NCBI GenBank assembly: GCA_015501585.1
Contig: JADNRY010000094.1
Coordinates: 149,035-213,034 of the forward strand
Reading direction: 5' to 3'
DNA length: 64,000 nucleotides
Source: Rhodocollybia butyracea
Taxonomy: Eukaryota; Basidiomycota; Agaricomycetes; Agaricales; Omphalotaceae
In this document: piece by piece, positions 23,201-33,460 of the stretch
How positions within the stretch are numbered: the stretch's first letter is position 1
Layout: each line of letters opens with the position of its first letter
The notes under the pieces: generated by a model
Seen by the model: only the letters and a program-made list of their open reading frames with translations
The model's database searches: none
Told to the model about the DNA's origin: nothing
Program-made: the position numbers and the translations under genes

Positions 23201-24371
23201 CAGCTGTTCTGAACTCATGGAAGCATTGGAGAGCATCGGATTTCTGTTTGAGAAAATAGAGGACAATGTAACGGGAACAATCGTTGATAAATGTAATGAA
23301 ATAGAGAAAATTTCTGTGGCCCAGTGGAAAAGGGCCACAGATATCACAGTGAATATGGAAAAGAGGGTGAATGGCGCGGTTTTTGGCTTTTTTCGGGAAT
23401 TTCTTTCATTTTATATTGGCGAGTGCACAGATTCGACAACTGTCAATGTGGACACTGTCAATTGGGAGGCCGGTTGTTGAAATTTTCAGCCCTTTAACAT
23501 CTATGTGGCCGACTAGACGGTGGTAAAACCCAGTGTAGAACTCTCAGGGACAGCACTGAACATTGTAGTGATTAATGGGATCATTGCGGCAATCAGATTT
23601 TGAGTTGTCGAGTTGTCGGGTTGTGTAACCAGAACCACTGACATTTGGTAGAGGTCATTGACAATCTGACCGGAGGCAAATGGAGTTCCAGACAAGTTGA
23701 GATAGGTGATCTTGCCTTTGCCTGATAAGGTACTGACGCCTTTCTTTATCCAGTCTAGATCCAGAGATGAGATTTGATCTGGCAGTAGGAATATGGAGAA
23801 CATTTGACAAAGAAAATTGACATGTGTTATTGTTGTGAGTGGCCTTGAGAACGATAGTACCCTTTCCAATAGCAGTTGCAGATAGATCTGAGCCAAAACT
23901 GTGAACTTTAAGAGGTGAGGGCAGTTCCGTATAGTCATGAAACCAGTCTTTATTCACAAAGATATGGCAAGTCGCTCCCGTGTCATGGTTAATAGTGTCA
24001 GTCTGTGGAACATGAAGATTGAAGGCCCGTGAGTGAACTTCCACCTTCTCATTATCCATCATGTCATTGTCGTCGTTGTGTCGAACATTGGCCATGAACA
24101 CAAATCCATCTTGCATGGTTTCGAAAATTTCTGACGGTTCATTTTCACTATGGTCGGCTTCCAATTCATCCATGCAGTCATCGTCGTTGGCGGTGGCGGA
24201 GGCAGCAGCAACATTGACAGAGGGATTTGAAGTGGAAGCATTCGCAGCTCTAAGGGTTTCAGCGGCGCATTTGTGACGAATAGTGATTTGATGTTCAGGG
24301 GCAAGATGAACATCTTGTTTACCAGCATAATAGGAAGGGTATTTTCCTACTTTACCCCCTCCATATGAAAA
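20276..24371 (-). pseudogene. Copia pol relic (protease, integrase, RT)
   Basis: Read on the minus strand: Gly/Lys-rich gag tail; protease with HDTGATCH (about 23980); pre-integrase zinc motif with IDSCRICALAN; integrase with CDICGPFP and FINDCSRY; then reverse transcriptase with KTAFLNGSLDKEIYM, GLYGLQQAG and ASVDDMLI (the usual Tyr before VDD is Ser here). It ends with the family tail HVSNQDNQADLLTKPL (about 20300). Frames change near 23.76 kb and in the integrase, there is a TGA near 21.8 kb, and RNase H between LNYLLM and HVSNQD is missing. The RT is split by a MITE at 20793-21433. Confidence 0.85.
20793..21433. mobile_element. hAT-type MITE inside Copia RT
   Basis: TIRs are TAAAGATGTCCACGAGTCCG and its complement. 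The target duplication CTCCAGTT (8 bases) lies at 20785-20792 and 21434-21441. Removing the element rejoins the RT reading frame across TESNW...SVYICRQ. 641 bases, no coding region. Same TIR family and near-identical length as the element at 16400. Confidence 0.92.
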
Positions 24372-24376
24372 GCAAT

Positions 24377-25016
24377 TGTTAAGATCGTGCAAGACCGAAG
24401 GGACCCAATCGGTATCCAAAAGGTATGTATTGACAAAGTAGGTCTTGGACCGATATCGGAGATTGAAGAAGAAGTGGGACGTGCGGTATAGCTATTAGCT
24501 AGACCCTCATCACGCCAAATAGTCCTGAGATGAAGTTCAGGAGACAAAGATAGATTCAGCCGATGTAACGGCCGACGAGTAAGACAGAAGAAAGATAGAC
24601 TAGGGCGGAACTTAGTCGGACAGAAGGTCTGGTTTATCCAAGTTGATATTTAAACTGAGGACTACTGTACAAGGTTGTACTACTTATATACTAAGAGTCC
24701 GGGGCTTCCGGATCGGTAGAAGACAATAGTCGGAAACGTATATGGAAGACCGAAGTAAGTAATACAATCATAAGACAATAATACTCAATAGATCGGAAAG
24801 GGAATATAATCGAAAGATAATAAGAACCAATTAGAAAGTAATCTGAAAGGTCCAATGGCGGTACGTCATCGGACGAAGATAAGAGATAAGATAGGAAGAT
24901 AACGAAAAGAGATAAGATGACGGAAATAGACGGGATGGAATCGGAATGGTGCTGGGATGATAGTAGAGGTGATCCGGCGATGATCCAAGGGATGCCGATG
25001 CGGCATGGTCGTAACA
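24377..25016. mobile_element. Solo LTR inside Copia gag
   Basis: 640 bases, TGTTAAGATC...GTCGTAACA (TGTTA/TAACA ends), flanked by the 5-base repeat GCAAT at 24372-24376 and 25017-25021. Its removal rejoins gag across HSKEDC and FSYGGGK, a normal zinc-knuckle to Gly/Lys-rich transition. It is therefore younger than the Copia element. Confidence 0.88.
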
Positions 25017-25021
25017 GCAAT

Positions 25022-26024
25022 CTTCTTTGGAGTGACCGGCAGGAACCTCACAGTAAGGATTCTCACAGATCTGTCTAGTGGAGCATTGACCAGCGCTGTA
25101 TGGAGTTATGCAACAATTAGTGCATTGTGCTGATCTGCTGGGACATGAAGGGCCAGCAACATTGGTTTGTGCAAGCTGAATACTCGGAACAGCCAAGTTG
25201 TCTCCAGAGGAAACGCTTGCCGACTGAATTAAAGTGTGCATAGCCTTTATTTCGGGAGCAAGACCTCTGTCGATGTGCTCTGACCTGAGTACAGAAACAA
25301 CAGTGGAGGAAGTCAAGGGCATGCCGGTTTGCTGAGCAAGTTGGAGTTGAGTTTGTAAGTAGTCTCGAGTGTATCTCCATTTTTCATCCTTCAACATATG
25401 AGTAATGAGAATTTTCACAAATTCAGAGTCAGACATGAGTGTGGAGTCGGCGGCACAGAGCTTCCCATAAAGTTCAAGCATAACCTGTAGCCATTCAGCG
25501 GGATCAGCACCAGGTTGGCACGAGAAGGTACTGATTTGTTGATTGAAGTTCAGCGCAATTAAACTGTTGTTGGGTTCGTATTCCCGACAGAGAGCATTCC
25601 AGGCATCATGAGAGGTGTGACACTTCTGGAGTACGTAGCTTTTCTGATATGGGACTGCCTCGTTGATGAGCGAGAGAAGTAGCCTATCGTTTTCTAACCA
25701 TTCAGCATGAAGACGTTCAGCAATGGCAACTTCAGCGTTATTTCCTTGCAGTGTGACATCAACAATGTTGCCAGAATTATCTCGTCCCTGAATTCTCTGA
25801 CTGGGAACCAGTTCGGGGATTACAGGAGGTTTGTACTCATCGCCTCCAATGTATTTCCAGAGTTTCCAAGCTTTGAGTTTGATGGAGGCTTTGTGCTTGA
25901 ATTCAAGGAAATTGTTGGAGCGATCTGCATTCTCCTTGATGGAAGTAAGAGTGAATCGTTTCCAATCAGGCTCGCGGTTGCTTCTCGAATTATTCGAGTT
26001 GTTCGAGGTAGACATAGTGTGCAA
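25022..26024 (-). pseudogene. Copia gag (5' part)
   Basis: Open from the start near 26024 (MHTMSTSNN) to the solo LTR. The UBN2-type gag core includes KLKAWKLWKYIGG, DAWNALCREYEP and ILITHMLKDEKW, followed by a Cys-rich region (CTNC, CENPYCEVPAGHSKEDCC) that is the start of the zinc knuckle. The frame is interrupted at 25016 by the LTR insertion, after which the native sequence resumes at 24371. Would form the virus-like particle if intact. Confidence 0.85.
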
Positions 26025-26091
26025 GAATAGGGGTAAAGAACTTTAAGAGATTTGTAGAGTTGGCAGTGTTTAGCAACCGGGGCCCATAACC

Positions 26092-26309
26092 TATTAAACG
26101 TTGAGCGAGACTGGAGCAAAGGGAACAACGATAGATGATTAGTATTTCATGGTACAAGTCCTTTTGTACATACCTGGAGCGAAGGGAACAACAATAGGGG
26201 TTCACTTCGGCCCAGGATGCTAAGTAATGGGAAAGTAATTTAGCTATATTAGTCCATAAGTCCATAATTTGTATAAGTCATCAAGACTCTACCGAGTCAA
26301 TCTCTAACA
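26092..26309 (-). repeat. Copia 5' LTR
   Basis: 218 bases, partner of 20021-20238. It would hold the element's promoter. Its outer edge abuts the TAAAT target duplication. Confidence 0.9.
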
Positions 26310-26793
26310 TAAATCACTTAGCCAACAACAATACCTAAATCTCACCATTGCTGGGCCTAAGAAATTCCCGATGCCTGCGCTAATGACCCAACTTGATGGA
26401 AGTGTTAGAATTTCCTTCACAATGCGAGATTTTATTTGAGCAAAGACTATTAAGCATCCAATGATATTTTGCCCTATTAAACAAAACCAAATAACTATAC
26501 AGCACACAAGCTGTATTGACTTGGGTTCTCTCCAGGCTTTGAAGCTAATCAAATTTTAGTTGCTCACTAAATATTAATAAGCATTGGAAAATACTTACTG
26601 TTGTAGCCGTATGGCAATCAGTATCCCTAGTGTAGCAATTCCTACATAAAGAAATAACATGAGTATCTCAATGTCTCGATCCATGGTCAAGTAGATATAC
26701 ACCTGCAGTAGTTGTGTAAACCACAAGTTTGATTACATTGCAGTAGCAAGAAAATCCAGGCCTAGAAAGTTGTTCTTGCTCCGCTGGTATCAT

Positions 26794-27583
26794 TCAAAGA
26801 AGTCAATGTGAACTACAGTTGTGCTAGGATAGAGCAATGTCCTGATTTCTTTTTACTCTCTAGCTTTATAGCCCAAGGAATCAACAAAATACACAGCTTA
26901 TGATATTTCAAGATTACATCCGATTACAGTAATGAGTAACCAAACTCACAGCATTGCAATATCGCAAAATTCCATTGCCCAACAATCCAAGATGATTGAG
27001 TCTAAATTGCTTGATATAATCACTGTAAATCAGGATCCTTCACGGTGCAATTCACAACCGTACTAACACCCCCCTCCACTCATGTCTGGACATTCTGAGT
27101 AAGCCTAGGACAATCAGGAGTTAGGACAACCAGTCTTTGCCCCAGTGCCCGCGTAGACCGCCCCAGTCAACTAGCTATTAGTCTCTGGGGACAGGAACTC
27201 CAATCATGATATTGATGAGAATCGGCTAGTAGCTACAGATGACTCTTGCAAACAGAAAAAAATCTGAAGTCCATCTAAAGATGGCAGACTAGATAGTTGA
27301 GAAGTTATATGACATATCAGGAACTGGCATCATCGAAGTATCAACTCCACCTGGAACTGATACTCAAAGTCTATCTGCCCATTCCCAAATAGACTGATCA
27401 TCATCCTTTTTCAAGCAGCTTCAATCTGTTTCTTGATGTGTAAGATATCTTGCAAGTGTACAAGTCAATTCCAAGAAAGTGGAGCATTAGACTCAGGCTC
27501 AGAGTTTTCAGAGCTGTCTTCAGTGTAGGCATTGCCATGGAGAGATTCAAGCTACAGACCACATCAACCTGGTATGTGTTACA
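26794..27583. other. Intergenic between divergent paralogues
   Basis: Shared upstream region of the head-to-head membrane genes starting at 26793 (minus) and 28534 (plus). No gene or strong promoter motif was recognised; the plus-gene side is filled by a MITE at 27584. Confidence 0.45.
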
Positions 27584-28228
27584 AAGGGATCCGCACTGTA
27601 ACCGTATAATATGGTTTACGGTTACGGCTATACGGGTACCCGTAACCGTACCGTATGAGGATTTCAAAGTTAATTTACGGTTACTCTTACGGTACTGCCG
27701 TATACCGTATGCTGACCGTATATTTACGGCCGTATACGGGTACCATACGGCCCGTAAAAATACTTAGAACCCACCAATGGCAATCAAACTGTAACAAGAT
27801 GCCAGCAGCCAATCTGTGAGAGCAAGCCGCCGATGGAGTATGAGGGCAACGAATTGCAACGAACTGGAGCACTTTGATGCGCCCCGTGCGGTTGCCGTGC
27901 GGCATCTCACACGGATCTGGTATGCACGGAAATCTGAGTACCCTTGTTTGTGCCAAATGGCCCACAATTTCTATAAGAATCAACTTCTGCTGAAGTGTAA
28001 AATGCTTGAGGATGCATTAAAAGCTACTAGAGATGTGTAAAATGTAAGTTTAGGGTTGTAGTAATATTTATACGGCCGTATACCGTAAAAGTACCGTAAA
28101 ATACCCGTAACCGTACCGTAAGAGGATTTTTGGATCTCTTTACGGTTACGGTTACGGTGCTACCGTATACCGTAAGTTACCGTAAATTTTATGGCCATAA
28201 CCGTATACGGTTACAGTGCGGATCCCTA
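27584..28228. mobile_element. hAT-type MITE, second TIR family
   Basis: The ends read AAGGGATCCGCACTGTAACC and the complement of TAGGGATCCGCACTGTAACC, inside an 8-base target duplication GTGTTACA (27576-27583 and 28229-28236). Subterminal regions are packed with CCGTA/TACGG motifs on both strands. 645 bases, no transposase. Its TIR differs from the TAAAGATG family at 16400 and 20793. Confidence 0.88.
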
Positions 28229-28533
28229 GTGTTACAGTAGATGTATGAAGGAAGTAGCACAAGGTGAGCAAGCAAGAATAGATGATAGCATAATAATAGA
28301 GTAATGGCAAGAGGGCAAGACAAAGATAGTACAACTAATTCACATACCAGTAGTTACAGTGAGATAAATGTTCCATAGTAAGTATAATGAAGATGATGAA
28401 GTCCAACATATAATTCTAGTTGACTTGATAAATTAAGTCATGACTCATCAGTACTTGTCCCTCTTATAAAGTAAAAGAGTGGAATTGTTCAAAGCGGACA
28501 ACCCTGCCAGGGCTTCGAAGTTCCAAAGCTGTC

Positions 28534-29907
28534 ATGACACCCGAGGAAGCTGCTTTTCTCAATCAATTTGCAACTGTTGTGTTCTACGATATTGTATATA
28601 ACATCTGGTTGTTTGTTCTGTATGGTGCGTAACTAACACATTTCGCTAGGGCACCTCTGATGGTACTCTTTGCAGGCACTTATATTCTTTTACTGAGCAT
28701 TCTCCTATATCTTCTCTTGTGGGTCATGAATTTCTTACAGTGTTTTGTATATGGACTCTTAAGTGCACAATGAAGCCGACGAATTTCCCAAACAGCAATG
28801 CAAAAACCACAACTCATTCTCTTATGTTGCACCATGGTTTCGGCATGTTTCTGGAATATCTTTGTTGTTTGTCTTGTTGATGATCTGTTGTTGACAAAAT
28901 ATGGTTTTATACAAACATCAAAAGCTGGCCTTTTCGTCCAAGGAGAGATAGCACTCACAAAAGCGTTTGTTTGGCAAAGACTACAACTTCTCTCAGGCCC
29001 AATAATGGTGAGAACCCATAAATTCATTTGAAAACACACAAGCTCACACTCCTATAATTCCAATTTCCATGTGAAAGTCTCGCATGAGTGATGCTATTGT
29101 AACTTGGAGAGCCTGGGTAATGTGGCCCACCAATAAATTGGTGCGGTTAACACTGATTTTCTTAATGGTCAGCGATACTGGTGCGTTAACACCTTATCCT
29201 GGAAATGAAGGTTCAAAATTCTACATAAAATCTGTATCTAGTGGTTGTATTTGGTGACATCTTGTTTGACGAGTTGACCTTTCCAAATTTATCAAGATCA
29301 GGTGACCTCGCAGCAGCAGTAGTCAGTGTTATCGTAAATATAATCACCACTCTGCTCATTGCATTCAAAGCTTGGTAAGTGCTTGATCAAGTTTAAGATG
29401 GGGAACCACTTCCAATTCTTCCTCAGGCATTACCGACAGAGAACCAAACAGGTGAACATTGGCTTGACAAAGTCTCTACGCATAATGCTTCTCTGGATTG
29501 AATCTGGTGTCATATACACCATCTTCCATGTAATACATCTTTGTACCTGCTCGCTAATTCTGCTAACCACAAAACAATTTAACTTGCGGTCAGGTTTTGT
29601 TTACCATCTTTGTGTTCTTGGATGCTCCTGTAAAAGGAACTTTCTCTGGGGTTGATGTAACATATCGCCTTTTAGCACAGATTGTTGTTGCATTTGGGGT
29701 AAGTTTGTTCCTTCTTTGCACCCCAATACACAATAACGTTAATATACAACTTTTGGTCTGTGAATCTCTTAGACTATCTATCCCTTAGCAGTTTTCATAA
29801 TAGTTGATCAAAAGATGTCAATGGTGGAAGAAACCATGTCATTGGTGACGTTACATGCCACTCAACCAGAAGAGAGTATGCCAATGGGCAGTGGTGATTC
29901 TGAATAG
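28534..29907 (+). CDS. Multi-span membrane protein, intact paralogue
   Basis: Starts MTPEEAAFLNQF; exon 1 is 28534-28624. Exon 2 from 28676 continues YILLLSILLYLLL. The next exon begins near MQKPQLILLCC and ends LQLLSGPIM at about 29008. Then come SRMSDAIVTWRAWVMWP, GDLAAAVVSVIVNIITT...FKAW, RIMLLWIESGVIYTIFH, a VLFTIFVFLD helix, YRLLAQIVVAFG, and TIYPLAVFIIVD with an acidic tail to TAG at 29907. Most joins have good GTAAGT-type donors. The small intron near 28752-28784 and the region 29159-29310 are uncertain. Seven or so membrane spans; function of this mushroom family is not established. Paralogue of the disrupted minus-strand gene at 18515-26793. Confidence 0.75.
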
Positions 29908-30214
29908 ATTTTGGAGGAGATTGTTAGAGAATTACTCGGTAGTAAGGATTTAGTGCTACATACTTATTGGACTCGGACATACTTATGTGTATGGCTATAT
30001 GAAGGCAAGGTGAGACTCTAGAGAAATTCAGCTTATTCTTCTCTCTCTCACACCATGTATGTTTTGACTCTTGTGCGTGACACGAACCTAACAGCAACTT
30101 CATCAGTCCAAGGATTTTAGGATGGGCAGTTGAACTATGGTGAAAGTCAAGACAAGAAATTAAATACTGATACAAATGAAACAAGATAGATTCCACCCTA
30201 TCCTCCACGGGCTC
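29908..30214. other. Intergenic
   Basis: No gene supported. The right edge, near 30215, is the start of the segmental duplication also seen from 13533. Confidence 0.45.
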
Positions 30215-30278
30215 TCGGTCGCATTCGAACTATTTCCCTCACAAGCAATCGTTCTCGCTAACATATTCTGAGCATACA

Positions 30279-31086
30279 ATGTCCTCTCCGAGTCAACCAC
30301 CCCAGCCAACCGTTAATCAAGAAACCAACCCACAAACTATTCCTACAATGTTCGCCTCCTGTCCGATCTTTTTCATCATCCAATACTCATTCTATACCGC
30401 ATATGCCGAACAAATAAGTCTCTCTTCGAAATGAAGCGCCGCATATTAAAGTGCTACAAAAGGTGAGCTAGTACAGCCCTATGATTCCAGTACTGGGCAA
30501 TCCCATTTTTCAACCCCACTATTTCGCCCCGTCTGCTTTCGCTTTCCAGCGAAGAACCCCTCCACATCCTGATCCAAAGCACTGACTCATGGGAGGACCT
30601 AGAAAAGCTCAGGGACGTCCAACGTTCAGTCCGGTTCGCTAGTTATCCTACTCTTGTTAACCAAGTTTCTTGCTCACTCCCTTTTGACTCATATCAATAT
30701 CTATATAGCATAGGCCTAGATTCCGCCAAGAATGAAGCGGGTTGACTGATTGGACGATTTCATGCGACAGGTTAATCTTGTTATACTTGTTATCATCCAG
30801 AAAAAACAGCCTCAAATGGTAAGCGTTGAGTTGTGGGAACCTCAACCTCTAGTGGAGAACGAAGACGAGAAACAGTAGTCAAGCCATTTGGAGACGATTC
30901 CAGGCCGTACAAAGGGGAGAAAGGGTTGACTATCACCGTCCCAGCCCCGGGTCTGGGGTTGCTGAATCGCAAAACGGAGAGCCGTTGCGTATCCGGTATA
31001 CGGATTTCGACATTCCTGGTCTTCAGGGGGAGCTGGTTATCCCGATGGAGGCGTGGACGGAGGCTGTGTGGTGGTCTATGGAATAA
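30279..31086 (+). pseudogene. Broken companion gene, copy 2
   Basis: Copy of 13594-14837. MSSPSQPP opens the same way. The block EEPLHILIQSTDSWEDLEKL is open here (Trp where copy 1 has a stop). The segment corresponding to 14070-14500 of copy 1 is deleted, joining 'aagaatgaagcgg' directly to 'ttgactgattggacg' at about 30740. The C-terminal IRYTDFDIPGLQGELVIP...WWSME is retained. The two copies are thus broken in different ways. Family not recognised. Confidence 0.5.
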
Positions 31087-31328
31087 TGAAATATGTACTT
31101 GTTCAGGACTTCGTTTGCATGCGCGCGGATGAGGCAGATTTTAGGATGGGATCAGTCGTGGGCGTACATATCTAGTCATCGACAGGCGTTTAATGTATCA
31201 ATTATACAACGGCGAAAGCTAAGCTACACTAGGGCAATCCAAGTAAAACATCAAAAGTAAAATGTAGAGTACTCTGACCAGCGAACGAAAGATGGTAGTT
31301 AACACGGAGGAAGAACAACCACTATGAA

Positions 31329-32287
31329 TCATTTTCGAAAGCCTGAGGTGTACTGGGGCAGTTCTGTCTTGGTGTTTACGACTTTTGGTGGGATAAGGCC
31401 TGGAATAGCGTATATCACAGCGCAGAGCCACTCGGGAAGAGCAACAAGAGGGTACCAGAAATGCTCGTTGTTGGTTTTAGCGAGGTCGTTAATAGTGGCG
31501 ACAGAGAATATTTCACGGATGAGCAACAGGACCGCGATGACACCGAATAGGAGCGAGATGTGACGCGCGCGTAGGCCGGATGATTGAGAGTTTTCTAGAG
31601 GGTCTTTATCTGGATGAAGAGTTAGATCTAGTTAGATCTGGGAGAGAATGGGAAGAGGAGGCTGCGTACTTTGATGTTCGGCTCTGATGAGAACCAGTGT
31701 TTGTAAGACTTGGAGGATAGTGAGGACCAGGAAAATGATTGCACTAGCTTTGCGCAAATCGATTCCAGTGCTGCTTGTTGGGTTCGAGGAAGTGATGTCG
31801 ATACCGGCGATACCCAAAGCCACAGGGATTATGAGGACAATACGGAATAGACGACGATTTCGAGCGAAGCGTAGGATGTTACCGATGATGGGAATAGGAT
31901 GCTCGACGTTGTCGCATAATTCGAGTCGGTCCACAACGAGGGTATACGCAGAATAAAGCAGGCCGAAGAAACCAACTGAGAACAGGACTTCTGCAGCAAT
32001 GAAGACACCCTCGTTTTCTCCAACGCTTGTGACTCCTATCGATACAGCGCGTAGAATGAACGCCGTAACTCGAACTAGATAGATTAACTGTTAGAGCTAG
32101 AACCAACTTCAAAAGCAGCCAACGTACTAAGACAGAACAAAGTCATTGTAATCAACACTCTTCGTCGTTCATGTATAATCTTGAACAAGAAAAACGCAGC
32201 AAGAGGCGCATACAAAACAGCGAAGATCGCAGCAGCTGGAATAGACTTCCAGCCGAAGAGTTCAGGAAAGTCGATATTAAAAGTCAT
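31329..32287 (-). CDS. Multi-span membrane protein, copy 2 (intact)
   Basis: Exons 32287-32128, 32074-31670 and 31609-31329 join in frame to give 281 residues. The N-terminus MTFNIDFPELFGW leads into a first helix (SIPAAAIFAVLYAPL), then MTLFCLIRVTAF across intron 1, a GFFGLLYSAYTLVVDRLELC helix, ALGIAGIDITSSNP, a FLVLTILQVLQTLVLI helix, and in exon 3 FGVIAVLLLIREIF and PEWLCAVIYAIPGLIPPK. It resembles fungal membrane proteins of the DUF7702 type, but I cannot confirm the family name. Introns are 53 and 60 bases. One of four copies in the window. No function known. Confidence 0.82.
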
Positions 32288-33460
32288 CTAGTAGTAGTGA
32301 GCCTGAGGAAAAGGGGAAGAGAAACGAAGATGAAAGGTTTGCGCGCGCATCGTTTTTATACCTACTTCGCTTTAGATGAAAGTAGAAAATTGATTTACAG
32401 GAGGCGGTTGTGTGGCGGTGTTCCGTTGGTGATGCGACGGTGCCGTAATTGGCTCGGCGGCTCGACGAAGAGCTCCTAGTGTACAAATGGTGCACAATAA
32501 TTAGCTTGCACTAACCATTCTTGCGGGGAATCGGCGCGAAAAAAATCCGAGGCAGAAACGAGATGACTTGGAATTTGAATCCCATCCACTCGTCCTTTCT
32601 AAAAGAATGGTACCACCAGCTCATAGCAACTGTACAGTGTATACGGCATCCTGCTTGGGCACTCATAGGCATTCCTAACATTCCTAGAATTCCTACTGCG
32701 CTGTGGAGACATAGAATAAGTTGCAAAGCTTGCCTTTAGAGCTCCGCCTGACCAGGACCACCGACCTGAGCGAGTTCCAACTGCCGATCCCCCGACGGTA
32801 TAGCGATTGTCAAACACTCGACGCCACCACTTATTACAGCACTACTAGTAACAACCATGATTAAGTTTGGCTTCGAGTGTACTCTGGACCAGGAGCTCGG
32901 CAATGCGATGAGGACGAGCATGAGCATGCCCTCCACCCACAGGCTGAACGCGACTATACTACTATACCTCGAGGCCAAGTTGAGGCTTGTGCTAAACAGT
33001 GCGAGAGCGAATCAGATCCAGGGGAGCAATTAGCACTGAGTACTGATTCTCGGCATTCCACCGTTCAAGCTTCACTGAGCATCGATGTCTAGAGCTCTGC
33101 ATGACCTGACCAGAGACCAGAACGACTCGTTGGGCATGAGCAAATTTTATCACTGCTAATTGGATATTGATAGTTCTAGTAAATGCACGGACTGTTCACT
33201 CCCCTATATTTTGGGGGCTCAGCCTTCCATTACTTACCTAGTGTTCTTTGTCTACTATTCCACTATTCTCTATGTATACGCCCCGCCTCACTGGCGCCGC
33301 CTGACCACCGTTACCGACTCGCATTCCCCGTACATACAAGCTTAATCTCGCATATCAACTGTCCGTCCTTCAGGTGCCACTATCCATCAGCAATCAGCGA
33401 CCAATGCTCGCCGGGCCTAGGAAGTATAGGAAAGCATAGGTGAGTAGGCATGGGTTCGAT
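32288..33460. repeat. Duplicated upstream region (with 35473-37140)
   Basis: Largely collinear with 35473-37140: shared blocks include GTGTGGCGGTGTTCCGTTGG, GAGCGAGTTCCAACTGCCGA, GCCCCGCCTCACTGG and CATATCAACTGTC. It holds the promoter of copy 2 and otherwise no gene. The duplication shows that whole units, not just coding regions, were copied. Confidence 0.75.
32353..32360 (-). promoter_or_regulatory. TATA box, membrane gene copy 2
   Basis: Minus-strand TATAAAAA followed by CGATGCGC, about 66 bases upstream of the start at 32287. The same TATAAAA(A/G)CGATGCGC block lies at the same distance in copy 3. Confidence 0.65.

Larger units (their letters stand above)
20021..26309 (-). mobile_element. 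Copia-type LTR retrotransposon, decayed
   Basis: Two LTRs of 218 bases each (20021-20238 and 26092-26309) flank gag-pol on the minus strand. A perfect 5-base target duplication TAAAT lies at 20016-20020 and 26310-26314. Next to the 5' LTR is a primer-site-like GGTTATGGGCCC (minus, about 26080-26091), and next to the 3' LTR a G-rich polypurine tract. The order protease, integrase, reverse transcriptase identifies Copia. The coding part has stops, frameshifts, two later insertions and a deletion that removes most of RNase H, so it is not autonomous. It sits in an intron in the same orientation as the host gene. Confidence 0.92.
18515..26793 (-). pseudogene. Membrane-protein gene carrying Copia and solo LTR
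   Basis: Multi-span membrane protein of the same broad family as the gene at 28534, to which it lies head-to-head. Exons 26793-26703 (91 bases, the same length as in the paralogue), 26641-26599 and 26544-26346 join in frame and end FLGPAM. The next intron donor is at 26345; its acceptor is at 20004, beyond a whole Copia element. Exon 4 (20003-19696) begins LMAGDLVICWRSW, matching the paralogue's DAIVTWRAW at the same intron position. Later exons contain FLVESGAVF and ALYPIAIIILI. The last exon is split by a solo LTR; flanking sequence resumes in frame (IVETLHLTAQ) and stops at 18515. Boundaries between 19.7 and 19.3 kb are uncertain. The LTR in coding sequence makes a normal product unlikely. 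Confidence 0.8.

Noticed and set aside
33430..33460. tRNA-like GGTTCGA B-box match
   Set aside because: No matching A-box, no cloverleaf, and the paralogous site at 37120 reads GGCTCGA. Other GGTTCGA matches (about 546) also failed.
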